DNA of 64,000 nt, taken from IMG/VR virus record IMGVR_UViG_3300019458_000020, positions 186,001-250,000 of that record, one strand, 5' to 3'. A program made the position numbers and the translations under genes. This document shows, piece after piece, positions 15,293-22,756 of the stretch; positions within the stretch are counted from its first letter, which is position 1; each line of letters starts with the position of its first letter. Below the pieces are notes generated by a model, which did not search any database, was not told where the DNA came from, and saw nothing but the letters and a program-made list of their open reading frames with translations. The stretch is from a virus.

Positions 15293-15431
15293 TTAATCCA
15301 TCAAAGGAAGCGACCTGTAGTAAGAGTCAAGGCTCTCCTTTGTCCGATGGGCCTTGAAGGTTCTCGTATCAGGACTACCATAGTTGCCGAATATGATAGG
15401 TTTCTCCTATCTTTAGGTCTTTGATTTTCAT
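15293..15431 (-). pseudogene. Frameshifted small ORF
   Basis: From ATG 15431 the frame reads MKIKDLKIGETYH and then meets a TAG/TGA. The other frames continue as coding-like sequence (GNYGSPDTRTF to SLPLMD, ending at TAA 15293). A one-base shift would join them. Low support. Confidence 0.25.
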
Positions 15432-15475
15432 AGGTATTAGTGCCGTTCTCCACTGGCAACGATTTCACCAAGTTG

Positions 15476-15640
15476 TCATTCGTCAAGAGATTTGATACGT
15501 TTCTTTGCCGTTTGTTCGTCATCCTTCCGACCAGCTTTGTATGACTCCAACTGAATTTTACGAATCTGTTTGGCGAAGTTCTTATTGCCAATGCAGTGGT
15601 GAAGCTTAAATTCCCTTGCCCAATCGTCTGGAGTGTTCAT
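15476..15640 (-). CDS. Basic hypothetical protein, 54 aa
   Basis: Third gene of a small operon (15970 to 15476). ATG 15640 follows the stop of the previous gene by five bases. Lys/Arg-rich helix. Function unknown. Confidence 0.5.
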   Translation of the reverse strand: MNTPDDWAREFKLHHCIGNKNFAKQIRKIQLESYKAGRKDDEQTAKKRIKSLDE

Positions 15641-15642
15641 AT

Positions 15643-15834
15643 TCAATCCATTGATTCCTGAGACGTAATACGATACCATTTACGGCCGCGGTTTAAGCCA
15701 CGGTCTTTAGGCGTCATACCAACGGTGTCTTCATTGAAGATTGGCCAAAGGGCGGATCCTTCGAGTGAATGCATATCGCCTTTCTCAATTTTTTCATCTG
15801 GCCCAAGTTCTCGAAAATGGAATAGAATTTTCAT
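15643..15834 (-). CDS. Hypothetical protein, 63 aa
   Basis: ATG 15834 has a strong ribosome site (GGAGG, 8 nt upstream), which lies inside the end of the upstream gene and decides the start over an upstream TTG. Function unknown. Confidence 0.55.
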   Translation of the reverse strand: MKILFHFRELGPDEKIEKGDMHSLEGSALWPIFNEDTVGMTPKDRGLNRGRKWYRITSQESMD

Positions 15835-15835
15835 C

Positions 15836-15970
15836 TTAGAATCCTCCAAGGAATGTTAGTACCCACTGTGAACCACGTTTCTGAACTTTAAAGGTGGCCG
15901 TTGACCCGGTGAAATACCGAAGGAAATCGGTCAAGTCTTGAAGATCATCGAAGAAAATTTTACCGTTCAT
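15836..15970 (-). CDS. Hypothetical protein, 44 aa (leaderless)
   Basis: Starts 6 nt after a TAATAT box, with TTGACA 17 bp further up. The sequence runs from MNGKIFFDD to a C-terminal LGGF; soluble and aromatic. First gene of the small operon. Confidence 0.55.
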   Translation of the reverse strand: MNGKIFFDDLQDLTDFLRYFTGSTATFKVQKRGSQWVLTFLGGF

Positions 15971-15994
15971 GATGGTATATTATCCTTTTTATGT

Positions 15995-16125
15995 TTATTT
16001 GTCAAGCACGATTTTAATTTCTTTCAAAGTTTCTCTAATGGGTTTAAGGTCAACGAATACCGCACGAATGGCAACCATTTATGATACCTGCCAAGGTGGA
16101 TTCAATCCTTTTCAATAAGGCTAGT
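15995..16125 (-). pseudogene. Possible decayed small ORF
   Basis: A 27-codon frame from ATG 16078 (MVAIRAVFVD to VLDK) is preceded in another frame by ELALLKRIESTLAGII. Together they look like one small helical protein broken by a frameshift. It overlaps the promoter of the next gene. Confidence 0.25.
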
Positions 16126-16166
16126 TCATGAAAAGGAGAACGGGGATTCCTTTCCCCGTGATTGAC

Positions 16167-16463
16167 TTAGGCAGCGATGAGCTGCTTGACGTGTTCGGGC
16201 ATAGGACCATCGGATTCGCTCCAAACCCTTCGAGCAATGGCCTTGATTTCTGCCACGTAGTTATCGCCCATTTCAAACGTGCCGTAAGTGGCATCGGACT
16301 TAGCAGCCACGAACCATCTGGAATAAGGATTTCCATTTTCCTTTTCAGGTGTTTGATATTTTTTCAACACCAAATATGTAATAGTTCCCAGATCTCCAGC
16401 ATAGCCATGCCAAATCTCGTAGGGATTTGAAATTGGCCGAGTTTTTCCACACAGATTTTTCAT
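16167..16463 (-). CDS. Hypothetical protein, 98 aa (leaderless)
   Basis: Promoter TTGACA, 17 bp, TAGTAT ends 6 nt before ATG 16463. Trp-containing soluble alpha/beta protein. Not recognised. Confidence 0.6.
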   Translation of the reverse strand: MKNLCGKTRPISNPYEIWHGYAGDLGTITYLVLKKYQTPEKENGNPYSRWFVAAKSDATYGTFEMGDNYVAEIKAIARRVWSESDGPMPEHVKQLIAA

Positions 16464-16569
16464 ATAAAGATACTAATTCATTTTCATATTTATGTCAAAT
16501 GATTTTTGGCTGTTTTGTGGCATTACTTACAAATTTTTAATTGATTTGGTGATTTCCATGTCATCATAG

Positions 16570-16830
16570 TTATTCCTCAATAATATTCTGAGGAAGCTTG
16601 ATAAGTGCCGACTTTCGGATGCCACAGAACTTGGCTACTTTCTTCTCGCTAATGGCATGAACTGTGAGATATTGCTTGTCGTAATGACTTCCAACAGGCT
16701 TACCAGCTAAGTATTCCTTTTGACGAATAATCAAACGAACAACGGCACCCCGTTTATATTCGCTTGTAACGACATACAAATCGTCACTTAGAAGACAGTT
16801 TTCGCCGTCAAAGGCCTTGATGAATTTCAT
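16570..16830 (-). CDS. Hypothetical protein, 86 aa
   Basis: Promoter TTGACA, 16 bp, TAGATT lies 13 nt before the ATG, a short leader without a ribosome site. Basic, beta-rich N-terminus. Not recognised. Confidence 0.55.
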   Translation of the reverse strand: MKFIKAFDGENCLLSDDLYVVTSEYKRGAVVRLIIRQKEYLAGKPVGSHYDKQYLTVHAISEKKVAKFCGIRKSALIKLPQNIIEE

Positions 16831-16867
16831 GGAATGTTGAGAGAATCTATCCTATTTAACTGGCTTG

Positions 16868-17239
16868 TCAAGCGGTCAGTTTGAATTCTGTTTGGGTATG
16901 TTCAACCAGATGGGCAAAGTCTTCATTATTGACATCGACGTGAACGTTTTGTGCTTCAGTGGCCGTGAACCGAAAACCAGGCGAACAACCACAAAAACAA
17001 CCGGAATACTGACTCCATGTAAAATCCTTGGCGACAATCCCTTTCTTCTTGAATTCATCAATGACTTGAGGAATGACAACCTTACGATACAGGTTGTAAG
17101 GGCGAGAATGCCGATTCATCAGGTTTTCAAGGATTGTCTCACCTTTGGACCGGATATACAGACGGCAGTTGAGGGTGGAGAACCTCTGTTTTCGGGCAGA
17201 ACGGGATGTCGGATTTAGCGGACGAAATTTAATGTTCAT
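16868..17239 (-). CDS. Hypothetical protein, 123 aa (leaderless)
   Basis: Promoter TTGACA, 16 bp, TATATT, 6 nt, ATG 17239. Basic N-terminus, then a Cys cluster (GCFCGCSPGF) that may bind a metal. Divergent from the signal peptidase gene; the two promoters are back to back. Confidence 0.6.
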   Translation of the reverse strand: MNIKFRPLNPTSRSARKQRFSTLNCRLYIRSKGETILENLMNRHSRPYNLYRKVVIPQVIDEFKKKGIVAKDFTWSQYSGCFCGCSPGFRFTATEAQNVHVDVNNEDFAHLVEHTQTEFKLTA

Positions 17240-17245
17240 GGTTGG

Positions 17246-17304
17246 AATATATCAAACAATTGTGTGTTGTCAAGTCTTGACATTACAAAAAGATACGGTA
17301 ATCT
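17246..17304. promoter_or_regulatory. Back-to-back leaderless promoters
   Basis: Minus: TTGACA 17268-17273 and TATATT 17246-17251, 6 nt from ATG 17239. Plus: TTGACA 17277-17282 and TAATCT 17299-17304, 5 nt from ATG 17310. The -35 boxes are 3 bp apart, so a single regulator could control both genes. Confidence 0.75.
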
Positions 17305-17309
17305 ACCAC

Positions 17310-17780
17310 ATGACGAAATCGCGGAAAGTTGTCATCGGTTTGGTAGTCTTCACGGTGTTAGTGTTCATCGTTGAAAAGACATCAGTGAACCGTGTTAGGG
17401 TGTCAGGTGAGAGTATGCTTCCGACTCTTTCACATGGACAAAAGGGATTGTGTAACAAGTTCAGTCTTTACTTTCGGACATCATCGAGGGGCGACATCAT
17501 CATCTATAATGACCCTACTTCCGAAAACACACTAGTAGTCAAACGAGTTATAGGCATCCCCGGTGATTCAATTTTGATTGTCAATGGAAAGGTTTTTCTG
17601 AACGGAAGATTTCTTTCTGAACCATATCTGCCACGTTATACCTATACCTATGGTGATGGTGAATGGTTTTTAGGAAAAAATGAATACTTTGCCCTTGGTG
17701 ACAATCGCAACAACAGTATGGATTGCAGGGATTACGGACCAATTAACATCAAACGGATAAAAGGTTTCTTTGTTCCTTGA
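17310..17780 (+). CDS. Signal peptidase I
   Basis: 156 aa type I signal peptidase, which removes signal peptides at the outer face of the inner membrane. One N-terminal membrane anchor (VVIGLVVFTVLVFIV) is followed by box B with the catalytic Ser (SGESMLPTL), box D with the Lys base (VVKRVIGIPGD) and box E (GDNRNNSMDCRDYG). All catalytic residues are present; the length fits the short Gram-positive/phage-like form. The leaderless promoter fixes ATG 17310. With a secreted outer-membrane protein in the same phage, it may process phage exports. Confidence 0.9.
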   Translation: MTKSRKVVIGLVVFTVLVFIVEKTSVNRVRVSGESMLPTLSHGQKGLCNKFSLYFRTSSRGDIIIYNDPTSENTLVVKRVIGIPGDSILIVNGKVFLNGRFLSEPYLPRYTYTYGDGEWFLGKNEYFALGDNRNNSMDCRDYGPINIKRIKGFFVP

Positions 17781-17810
17781 CAATTTTTCAAACAACAGTA
17801 ATTTCCAACT

Positions 17811-17858
17811 ATGTCTAAATACAAATGTATCTATCGTCGGACAGACTTGGACTCGTGA
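17811..17858 (+). CDS. Leaderless micro-ORF, 15 aa
   Basis: ATG 17811 is 6 nt after TAATTT with TTGACA 16 bp further upstream, the same design as full genes. Basic peptide with one Cys (MSKYKCIYRR). It could be a micro-protein or a leftover gene start. Confidence 0.35.
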   Translation: MSKYKCIYRRTDLDS

Positions 17859-17949
17859 CATGATTGGATATAATTTACGATCACGGTCAAATGGAATACT
17901 TTTGGTGAATTTGATTTGACAAACAAAAGAAAACGAATATCATACAAAT

Positions 17950-18189
17950 ATGAATACTACATGGGAAACTACAATTGAAGACGTTGAAAGAGTGTTAGAA
18001 GCTCATGGTCTTGACCAGCTTGATGTTGTCGAAGTTCATGATGAATTGGACAAGGATGCGATTGAAGACGCTGCTCTTTACGGTGATGAGATGGAAGAAC
18101 AGACTTATTACGCCCTTCAGGAAATTGAATTTCAGCTCCGGCAGCAGGGTCACATCACCACCGAAACAACCAAGTTTCCCATCCCATGA
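17950..18189 (+). CDS. Acidic hypothetical protein, 79 aa (leaderless)
   Basis: TTGACA, 16 bp, TATCAT, 6 nt, ATG. Strongly acidic helical protein (DVVEVHDELDKDAIEDAA). Acidity could suggest a DNA mimic, but nothing more supports that. Coupled by ATGA to the next gene. Confidence 0.55.
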   Translation: MNTTWETTIEDVERVLEAHGLDQLDVVEVHDELDKDAIEDAALYGDEMEEQTYYALQEIEFQLRQQGHITTETTKFPIP

Positions 18190-18296
18190 ATCTGAAAACC
18201 AAACTCACGCTGATTTTCGTGGCCTGTGTGTTGATTGCTTACGTAATCGTGGCCAAGTATCTTCCGAAAGGCAAACCGAACTGGATTGGAATATGA
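18186..18296 (+). CDS. Small membrane protein, 36 aa
   Basis: ATGA-coupled on both sides. One hydrophobic helix (LTLIFVACVLIAYVIVA) and a basic tail. Too short for usual gene callers. Confidence 0.5.
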   Translation: MNLKTKLTLIFVACVLIAYVIVAKYLPKGKPNWIGI

Positions 18297-18439
18297 ATCA
18301 TCCTTTTATCATTGCTCTGGCAATCATCTGGGGATGTGCCACCATTGGTGCCTGTGTAACCAAAAAGCACGAATGTTATCACTCCGCATTTTGGATCAGC
18401 TTTTTGATGGGATTTGGTTACTTCTTGTTCAAGGTTTAA
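18293..18439 (+). CDS. Small membrane protein, 48 aa
   Basis: ATG 18293 overlaps the previous TGA. Two short hydrophobic segments (FIIALAIIWGCATIGAC and FWISFLMGFGYFLF). Likely inner membrane. Confidence 0.55.
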   Translation: MNHPFIIALAIIWGCATIGACVTKKHECYHSAFWISFLMGFGYFLFKV

Positions 18440-18484
18440 AAAATTAATCCTTGACATTTCTACAAAAAATTGTAGAGTGTGGAC

Positions 18485-18733
18485 ATGAATAACACAATTG
18501 TTAAAGGTTCGGTTGTAAAACACACTGCCAAGTCGGACTTCTCTCGTGCCGGAATCAAAACGGGCGACACGAGATATTACCGAGTGACAGCAACGTTCAA
18601 AAACACCGCCAATATCGGTGGAATCTTCAACGGCATCATCTACTTCAAGAGTGTGCCGTTGACGGAACTCGTTGAGGCCCACGATGAATGGTATGACAAG
18701 TGGCAGCAAAGTGAGACGTATCAATCAATGTAA
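18485..18733 (+). CDS. Hypothetical protein, 82 aa (leaderless)
   Basis: TTGACA, 16 bp, TAGAGT, 6 nt, ATG 18485, which is preferred to the GTG two codons earlier. Beta-rich soluble protein. Not recognised. Confidence 0.55.
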   Translation: MNNTIVKGSVVKHTAKSDFSRAGIKTGDTRYYRVTATFKNTANIGGIFNGIIYFKSVPLTELVEAHDEWYDKWQQSETYQSM

Positions 18734-18739
18734 AACGAA

Positions 18740-18768
18740 CAGGGGCAAGGATGCCCCTTGACTTCTTT
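18740..18768 (+). terminator. Terminator fused to the tRNA-Met promoter
   Basis: Hairpin AGGGGCA/TGCCCCT followed by TGACTTCTTTCT. The CTTGACT after the stem is also the -35 box of the tRNA-Met promoter (16 bp to TGATCT). Confidence 0.55.
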
Positions 18769-18791
18769 CTAAAACAAAGTGATCTTTTATC

Positions 18792-18866
18792 TGGCCCTTA
18801 ACTTAAAGGTGAAGTAGTGTGCTCATAACACAACGAGTGTAGGTTCGAGTCCTACAGGGCCAACCA
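18792..18866 (+). tRNA. tRNA-Met (anticodon CAT), elongator or Ile2 type
   Basis: 75 nt with CCA; acceptor TGGCCCT/AGGGCCA, loop CTCATAA, T loop TTCGAGT. It lacks initiator features (the 1-72 pair is made). CAT could also be a lysidine tRNA-Ile. An HNH gene on the other strand overlaps its 3' part. Confidence 0.88.
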
Positions 18867-19575
18867 TTTCATGTAAACCTGCATGCGTTTCAGCATGACA
18901 ATTTTTACATACACAAATACACTTATCCAACTCAACCTTTAACATTTCCCACGAATAGGTTCTAAGATTGGATATGTTGAATTCTTTCTTGGTTGGGTCA
19001 ATATGATGAAAATCCAATGCACCGATGTATTTGTTATATCCACAAATCATACATTTGCCACCTTTGTAATCTACACACTTTTGTTTCCGTTCGGTTTGCT
19101 TTTTTAATGAAATTCTGTTATTACACCGTTTACACCAATAATGAAATTTTCCATTTTTCTTTAGATAGAAATTTTCATTTGTCAATGTCTTTTTTTGATT
19201 ACACTGAGAACAAGTTTTATATCCTTCTTCTATCTCTTTCTTAATTTTTGTTCTTAATATTGTCCATTGTGGATTGGTTTTCAAACCATAAATGTTTAAC
19301 CAATAACGGATAACACATTGGCTACAATTTAGTTCACGGGCCATTTTATGAGTAGAATAATTTTGTCCAATGTATGTTTCTAATTGACATTTTTGAATCT
19401 TTAATGGTTCTCTTTTGTGTATAGTTTTTAACCCTAACTTTCTAAAATGACCCTTTATTGTTGACCAAGGCACCATCATTTCGTTGGCTACTTGTTTTGT
19501 AGTATATCCATTATTGATGAAAGATTGATACTTGTCTTTTAACTCATTAGTTATATTTATGGTAATAACTATCAA
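18823..19575 (-). CDS. HNH homing endonuclease converging on tRNA-Met
   Basis: 250 aa. N-terminal HTH-like segments (TTKQVANEMMVPWSTIKGHF, then STHKMARELNCSQCVIRYWL), a zinc ribbon (CSQCNQKK with CKRC), and an HNH domain (CMICGYNKYIGALDFHHIDP and CVCKNCHAETH). Its last about 14 codons (GPVGLEPT) are antisense to the tRNA-Met T arm. It probably homes to this tRNA. Confidence 0.8.
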   Translation of the reverse strand: MIVITINITNELKDKYQSFINNGYTTKQVANEMMVPWSTIKGHFRKLGLKTIHKREPLKIQKCQLETYIGQNYSTHKMARELNCSQCVIRYWLNIYGLKTNPQWTILRTKIKKEIEEGYKTCSQCNQKKTLTNENFYLKKNGKFHYWCKRCNNRISLKKQTERKQKCVDYKGGKCMICGYNKYIGALDFHHIDPTKKEFNISNLRTYSWEMLKVELDKCICVCKNCHAETHAGLHEMVGPVGLEPTLVVL

Positions 19576-19639
19576 ATTAATGGTTCAAACATCATGATTT
19601 CTGTTGACAACCATATAAAAAAGTGTTAAGATTCGTTTC

Positions 19640-19675
19640 GTGAAAATTAAATTTATCATAACGGAATACCCATGA
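19640..19675 (+). CDS. Leader peptide ORF, 11 aa (GTG)
   Basis: A promoter (TTGACA, 17 bp, TAAGAT) ends 7 nt before GTG 19640. The 11 codons (MKIKFIITEYP) end in a TGA that overlaps the ATG of the next gene, so it could couple translation to it. Confidence 0.4.
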   Translation: MKIKFIITEYP

Positions 19676-19860
19676 TGCCGTCAAGTGTTATCAAACGTAA
19701 GCAGAAAATCGCCCAAATGGACCGTGAGACTGCGATGGAATATTTCCGTCCATTGGAACTTGACCAAATCAAATCAATGGAAAGGCGTCATTGTGTGAAG
19801 CCTGGAACCTATACCCGATTTTATCGGATGGTGACTTGCCAAACCGAAGATTCGCAGTAA
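19672..19860 (+). CDS. Hypothetical protein, 62 aa
   Basis: Basic soluble protein, not recognised. Its start overlaps the stop of the 11-codon leader (ATGA). Confidence 0.55.
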   Translation: MMPSSVIKRKQKIAQMDRETAMEYFRPLELDQIKSMERRHCVKPGTYTRFYRMVTCQTEDSQ

Positions 19861-19869
19861 AGTTTTTAT

Positions 19870-20229
19870 ATGAACATGTCATCATTTTTAACACCGGCGG
19901 GGCCAAAGGCTCCGGTTAATAAATTCTGGTTTACACTTGGCGTTTTACTTGCCATTGTAGTCGTCGTTGGTTCGTTATATCTCGGACTTTGGCTCTGCCT
20001 GATTGGTGGAATCGTTCAAGTCGTTGAAGCTTGTAAGTCGAATCCTGTTTCTTCGATGGGTATTGCCTTGGGATTTCTTCGATTCATCGCAACGGGAATC
20101 GTCAGTTGGGGCAGCTTTTTCATTGGTTGTGGATTAACCAGTTGGTGTTTCGGACGTGCGTATGCTGCCAGAAACAAGCAGAAGCTAGACCATCTGAATA
20201 AAGTTCAAAATGAATTTTTCGGAAAGTGA
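19870..20229 (+). CDS. Membrane protein with three hydrophobic segments, 119 aa
   Basis: Hydrophobic segments near residues 18-38, 40-52 and 65-92, then a basic Gln/Lys-rich tail. Gly-rich, with small-residue packing. Probably inner membrane. Not recognised. Confidence 0.55.
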   Translation: MNMSSFLTPAGPKAPVNKFWFTLGVLLAIVVVVGSLYLGLWLCLIGGIVQVVEACKSNPVSSMGIALGFLRFIATGIVSWGSFFIGCGLTSWCFGRAYAARNKQKLDHLNKVQNEFFGK

Positions 20230-20419
20230 CGATTTGCGTAGGCTGTTCGCCGAAGGCAAACCAGTGGTGACATACGAAGAGGTTGAACAATGCGGCCTGG
20301 CCTATATTAAAGACGTTGACGTAGGGCCAGAATATGCCTTTGAACTGGCTTCCAACGACTACGCTCCTGATTATGGTTATGTGGATAATGGTTGTGAACA
20401 ATTTGTGAAAGTCGCTTGA
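20210..20419 (+). CDS. Acidic hypothetical protein, 69 aa
   Basis: Overlaps the previous gene by 20 nt. Acidic alpha/beta protein. Not recognised. Confidence 0.5.
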   Translation: MNFSESDDLRRLFAEGKPVVTYEEVEQCGLAYIKDVDVGPEYAFELASNDYAPDYGYVDNGCEQFVKVA

Positions 20420-20422
20420 CAA

Positions 20423-20449
20423 TCTAAATTGTTTTGATATATTCTCGCC
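20423..20449 (+). promoter_or_regulatory. Leaderless promoter (example)
   Basis: TTGACA, 16 bp, TATATT, then exactly 6 nt (CTCGCC) and ATG 20450. The transcript start would fall at or next to the start codon; there is no room for a ribosome site. Confidence 0.75.
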
Positions 20450-20674
20450 ATGATTAGTTTCAAAAATGATACCGAACTGACGCTCGTTACTTCTTTTGAC
20501 GAGAAAACCGACACCATTACCGGCGAAGAGACGGAAACGTTTAAGGCCGGCGAACCTGTTGACGCTGATATTATCGACGAAAACGAAACTAAAGGTGAAA
20601 TGTTCGTTGACTTGCAGTTTGGTGACGGATCTGTTGCCTTTGGTGTTCAACGCGAATGCTTTGATGTCCTATGA
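20450..20674 (+). CDS. Acidic hypothetical protein, 74 aa (leaderless)
   Basis: Acidic beta-rich protein (EKTDTITGEETETFKAGE). Coupled by ATGA to the following gene. Not recognised. Confidence 0.55.
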   Translation: MISFKNDTELTLVTSFDEKTDTITGEETETFKAGEPVDADIIDENETKGEMFVDLQFGDGSVAFGVQRECFDVL

Positions 20675-21183
20675 TTCAACTAGAAGCACAATTCACGTCT
20701 GGCGTTGACGGGTTCTCCGCTAACCCTCTTACCTATACACAACTCGCCAGAACGCAACGGGCCGCAATCTATGAACGTTCCCGTGATGGTAAGCCAAAGG
20801 ATTACGAAGTCTTTATCATCAAAGTTGACCTGAAGGGAAAACAAATCTTTCAGCAAGTTCTGGAGGATGACCGGGAACGATATCCAACGGCAAGCCAGTT
20901 CGGATTCATTGCATGGTCTTTCAACAACAAAGACGTTGCCTTTGAACGGTTTAAGGAGTTAAACGAAGAATTGAATGCTCCTGAAGAATCCAAAGTCGAA
21001 AAAATCATTGTCATTCCTTCTGGTGAGTTTAGTGTGGCTCAACTTGCTGACCATAACAAGGTTTCCTATATAGAAGCCTCTGCTTTTGTCAAGGAAAATC
21101 TTGATAAAACCATCAAGTTCGTTCGCCAATTCAAGAAAGAGGGACAACGTGGAAAGCCGGCGAACTTCTACACGAAAATATAA
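20671..21183 (+). CDS. Hypothetical protein, 170 aa
   Basis: Alpha/beta N-terminus (YEVFIIKVDLKGKQ, FGFIAWSFNN) and a C-terminal helical segment like a winged helix (FSVAQLADHNKVSYIEASAF, then basic KKEGQRGKPANF). It could be a DNA-binding regulator; only the helix pattern supports that. Confidence 0.5.
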   Translation: MIQLEAQFTSGVDGFSANPLTYTQLARTQRAAIYERSRDGKPKDYEVFIIKVDLKGKQIFQQVLEDDRERYPTASQFGFIAWSFNNKDVAFERFKELNEELNAPEESKVEKIIVIPSGEFSVAQLADHNKVSYIEASAFVKENLDKTIKFVRQFKKEGQRGKPANFYTKI

Positions 21184-21235
21184 AAACGATTTGACATTCT
21201 GAAAAGAATGTTGTAACTTGAATCTCGGTCGAAAG

Positions 21236-21275
21236 ACTGTTGACAAAATCTCTTAATAAGAGATCACATAGACAG
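21236..21275 (+). promoter_or_regulatory. Promoter region with palindrome
   Basis: TTGACA near 21241 precedes a perfect inverted repeat ATCTCTTA-A-TAAGAGAT, a possible operator, about 15 nt before the tRNA-like RNA. Confidence 0.4.
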
Positions 21276-21279
21276 TGAA

Positions 21280-21350
21280 GATTCTGATAGTTTAGTTAGA
21301 AGAACACTGCCGTTGAGGCGGGGGCACGGGTGCAATTCCCGTTCAGATCA
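21280..21350 (+). tRNA. Atypical tRNA-like RNA
   Basis: 71 nt. Normal D arm (GTTT/GAAC, loop AGTTAGAA) and T arm (ACGGG/CCCGT, loop TGCAATT), and an acceptor GA(T)TCTGA/TCAGATC with a one-base bulge. The anticodon arm is 5 bp with a 5-nt loop (GTTGA). No CCA is encoded. The identity cannot be given; with a 7-nt loop the anticodon would be TTG but with G33. Confidence 0.45.
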
Positions 21351-21404
21351 AGTAACTGGAACCACTTGAGCGTAGGCTCCGTGAAATCGTGTTCATTCAA
21401 AGAA

Positions 21405-21505
21405 GCCGGGAGCAGAGATGGTCAAATGGTTCGGACAGCCAGTGCCGAACCAATTTGGGCGAACCTCTCACCTTTAGTTTCGCCGCTAAGGGAAAAGCTC
21501 CCGGC
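21405..21505 (+). ncRNA. Structured RNA closed by a 9-bp stem
   Basis: GCCGGGAGC pairs with GCTCCCGGC; inside are GGTTCGG/CCGAACC and GGCGAA/TTCGCC. It is followed by a T-run, so it may double as a terminator, and the T-run leads straight into the next TTGACA. Confidence 0.45.
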
Positions 21506-21550
21506 ACATTTTTCTTGACAATCTGTTTTGATTTGGTATAATTATATCAA

Positions 21551-21697
21551 ATGAAGAACGTGATGAAAACTCAGATGGAAGTCTATAAATCCATCCGTAA
21601 GCCCTTCGCTCCCTCTGTTAAGGTTGAGCGTCCGAACAAGGGTGCTGGTTATCGTCGTCACCGTGGAAACTGGCAGAAATGGGTTGACAACGAGTAA
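21551..21697 (+). CDS. Basic hypothetical protein, 48 aa (leaderless)
   Basis: TTGACA, 16 bp, TATAAT, 8 nt, ATG. Strongly basic C-terminal half (GAGYRRHRGNWQKW), so nucleic-acid binding is possible. The -35 box of the next gene lies inside its last codons. Confidence 0.55.
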   Translation: MKNVMKTQMEVYKSIRKPFAPSVKVERPNKGAGYRRHRGNWQKWVDNE

Positions 21698-21720
21698 ATC
21701 GGTTGTATAATAACCACCAA

Positions 21721-21903
21721 ATGAAACTTCGAGCAACGGTAATGTATAACGAAGGCAGAGGCCACTGGCAGGCAGTTTTGCGTGGTGGAACGGCTTTCAA
21801 CATTCCAGATGGTCAAGCTGATTTTCTCCGTCATGGTGACGAGATTTATATTAGCATTCATGCCAATTATACCGATTGTGACGTAGTAAAGAAGGCAGCA
21901 TGA
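21721..21903 (+). CDS. Hypothetical protein, 60 aa (leaderless)
   Basis: TTGACA, 16 bp, TATAAT, 9 nt, ATG 21721. Beta-rich. Coupled to the next gene by ATGA. Confidence 0.55.
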   Translation: MKLRATVMYNEGRGHWQAVLRGGTAFNIPDGQADFLRHGDEIYISIHANYTDCDVVKKAA

Positions 21904-22220
21904 ACTGGACTAAAGAACAAATTTTGGAAATCTTTGAAAAGGATGAACTTCTGCATCCTTCTCCGGAAATAGATCCGGATGACCTTATGAATTTGCACCT
22001 TGACCTTGCTGAATTGATTCTAAAAGGTTATGCGGAACTTTTCTTCGATGACAACAATAGGCCAATGGTTAGAGCAACGGCCAAAGCATATCAAAAGGAT
22101 ATGATTTCGATTCCGCTTAGACGGGATCATTCTGCTGCTTTCTTTTTCACGGAGATAGTAAAGAAAACCATTCCTATTCAAATTCCTCTCTTGACATTCA
22201 CTCCTGAAATGTTAAATTAA
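21900..22220 (+). CDS. Hypothetical protein, 106 aa
   Basis: Acidic, helical N-terminal part (DPDDLMNLHLDLAELI). Not recognised. ATGA-coupled. Confidence 0.5.
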   Translation: MNWTKEQILEIFEKDELLHPSPEIDPDDLMNLHLDLAELILKGYAELFFDDNNRPMVRATAKAYQKDMISIPLRRDHSAAFFFTEIVKKTIPIQIPLLTFTPEMLN

Positions 22221-22225
22221 TTTAA

Positions 22226-22756
22226 ATGTTATCGACAAACGTTCAGACGGAAGAAGAGAGAATTTACCATGTTGTTTATGGATTCGCATACCATGCTCAT
22301 CAAAGCCGGGCATTGACTCCTGAAAAACGTTTCCGTAAAAATGGCCGAGGACAGAATTCTGAAATTCTTTACATTACCCATCCAGTTGCTGTCAAGGATG
22401 ATGCCATTCATCGGGCAAATGACTACTATCCTGCTGGTTCTCGAAACGTGTTCCTGATCAGTTTGGTTGCGATTCTCCATGATGTGCTAGAAGACACCGC
22501 CGTAACCAAGAATGAATTACAAACATTTTTGATGGAGTTGCTTCCTTTCGCTGATGCAGTCAAGGTGATGGATGCTGTTTTACTTCTCACCAAAGACGGA
22601 AATAACTTCAATATCATCACTTATCTTCATGGGATTCGATTGAATCCCTTCGCTACTATCGTCAAGTTGTCTGATCTTGACCATAACATGAGTGATTTGA
22701 AACCTGGTAATTTGCTTGACAAATACAAGCTCTGCCACTATTTTCTCACTCAATGA
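22226..22756 (+). CDS. HD-domain hydrolase, SpoT/MESH1-like
   Basis: 176 aa. The HD pattern of (p)ppGpp hydrolases is present: YITHPVAV, then LVAILHDVLEDT (the HD pair), then LTKDG and VKLSDLDHNMSDL. No synthetase, TGS or ACT domain follows, so it is a small alarmone hydrolase of the MESH1 type. It could lower host (p)ppGpp during infection. The leaderless promoter (TTGACA, 16 bp, TAAATT, 7 nt) sets the start. Confidence 0.75.
   Translation: MLSTNVQTEEERIYHVVYGFAYHAHQSRALTPEKRFRKNGRGQNSEILYITHPVAVKDDAIHRANDYYPAGSRNVFLISLVAILHDVLEDTAVTKNELQTFLMELLPFADAVKVMDAVLLLTKDGNNFNIITYLHGIRLNPFATIVKLSDLDHNMSDLKPGNLLDKYKLCHYFLTQ

Noticed and set aside
14987-15591. Long frames at 14987-15424 (+) and 15301-15591 (-)
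   Set aside because: They run across a promoter, noncoding hairpins and better supported small genes on the other frame or strand; no start signals.
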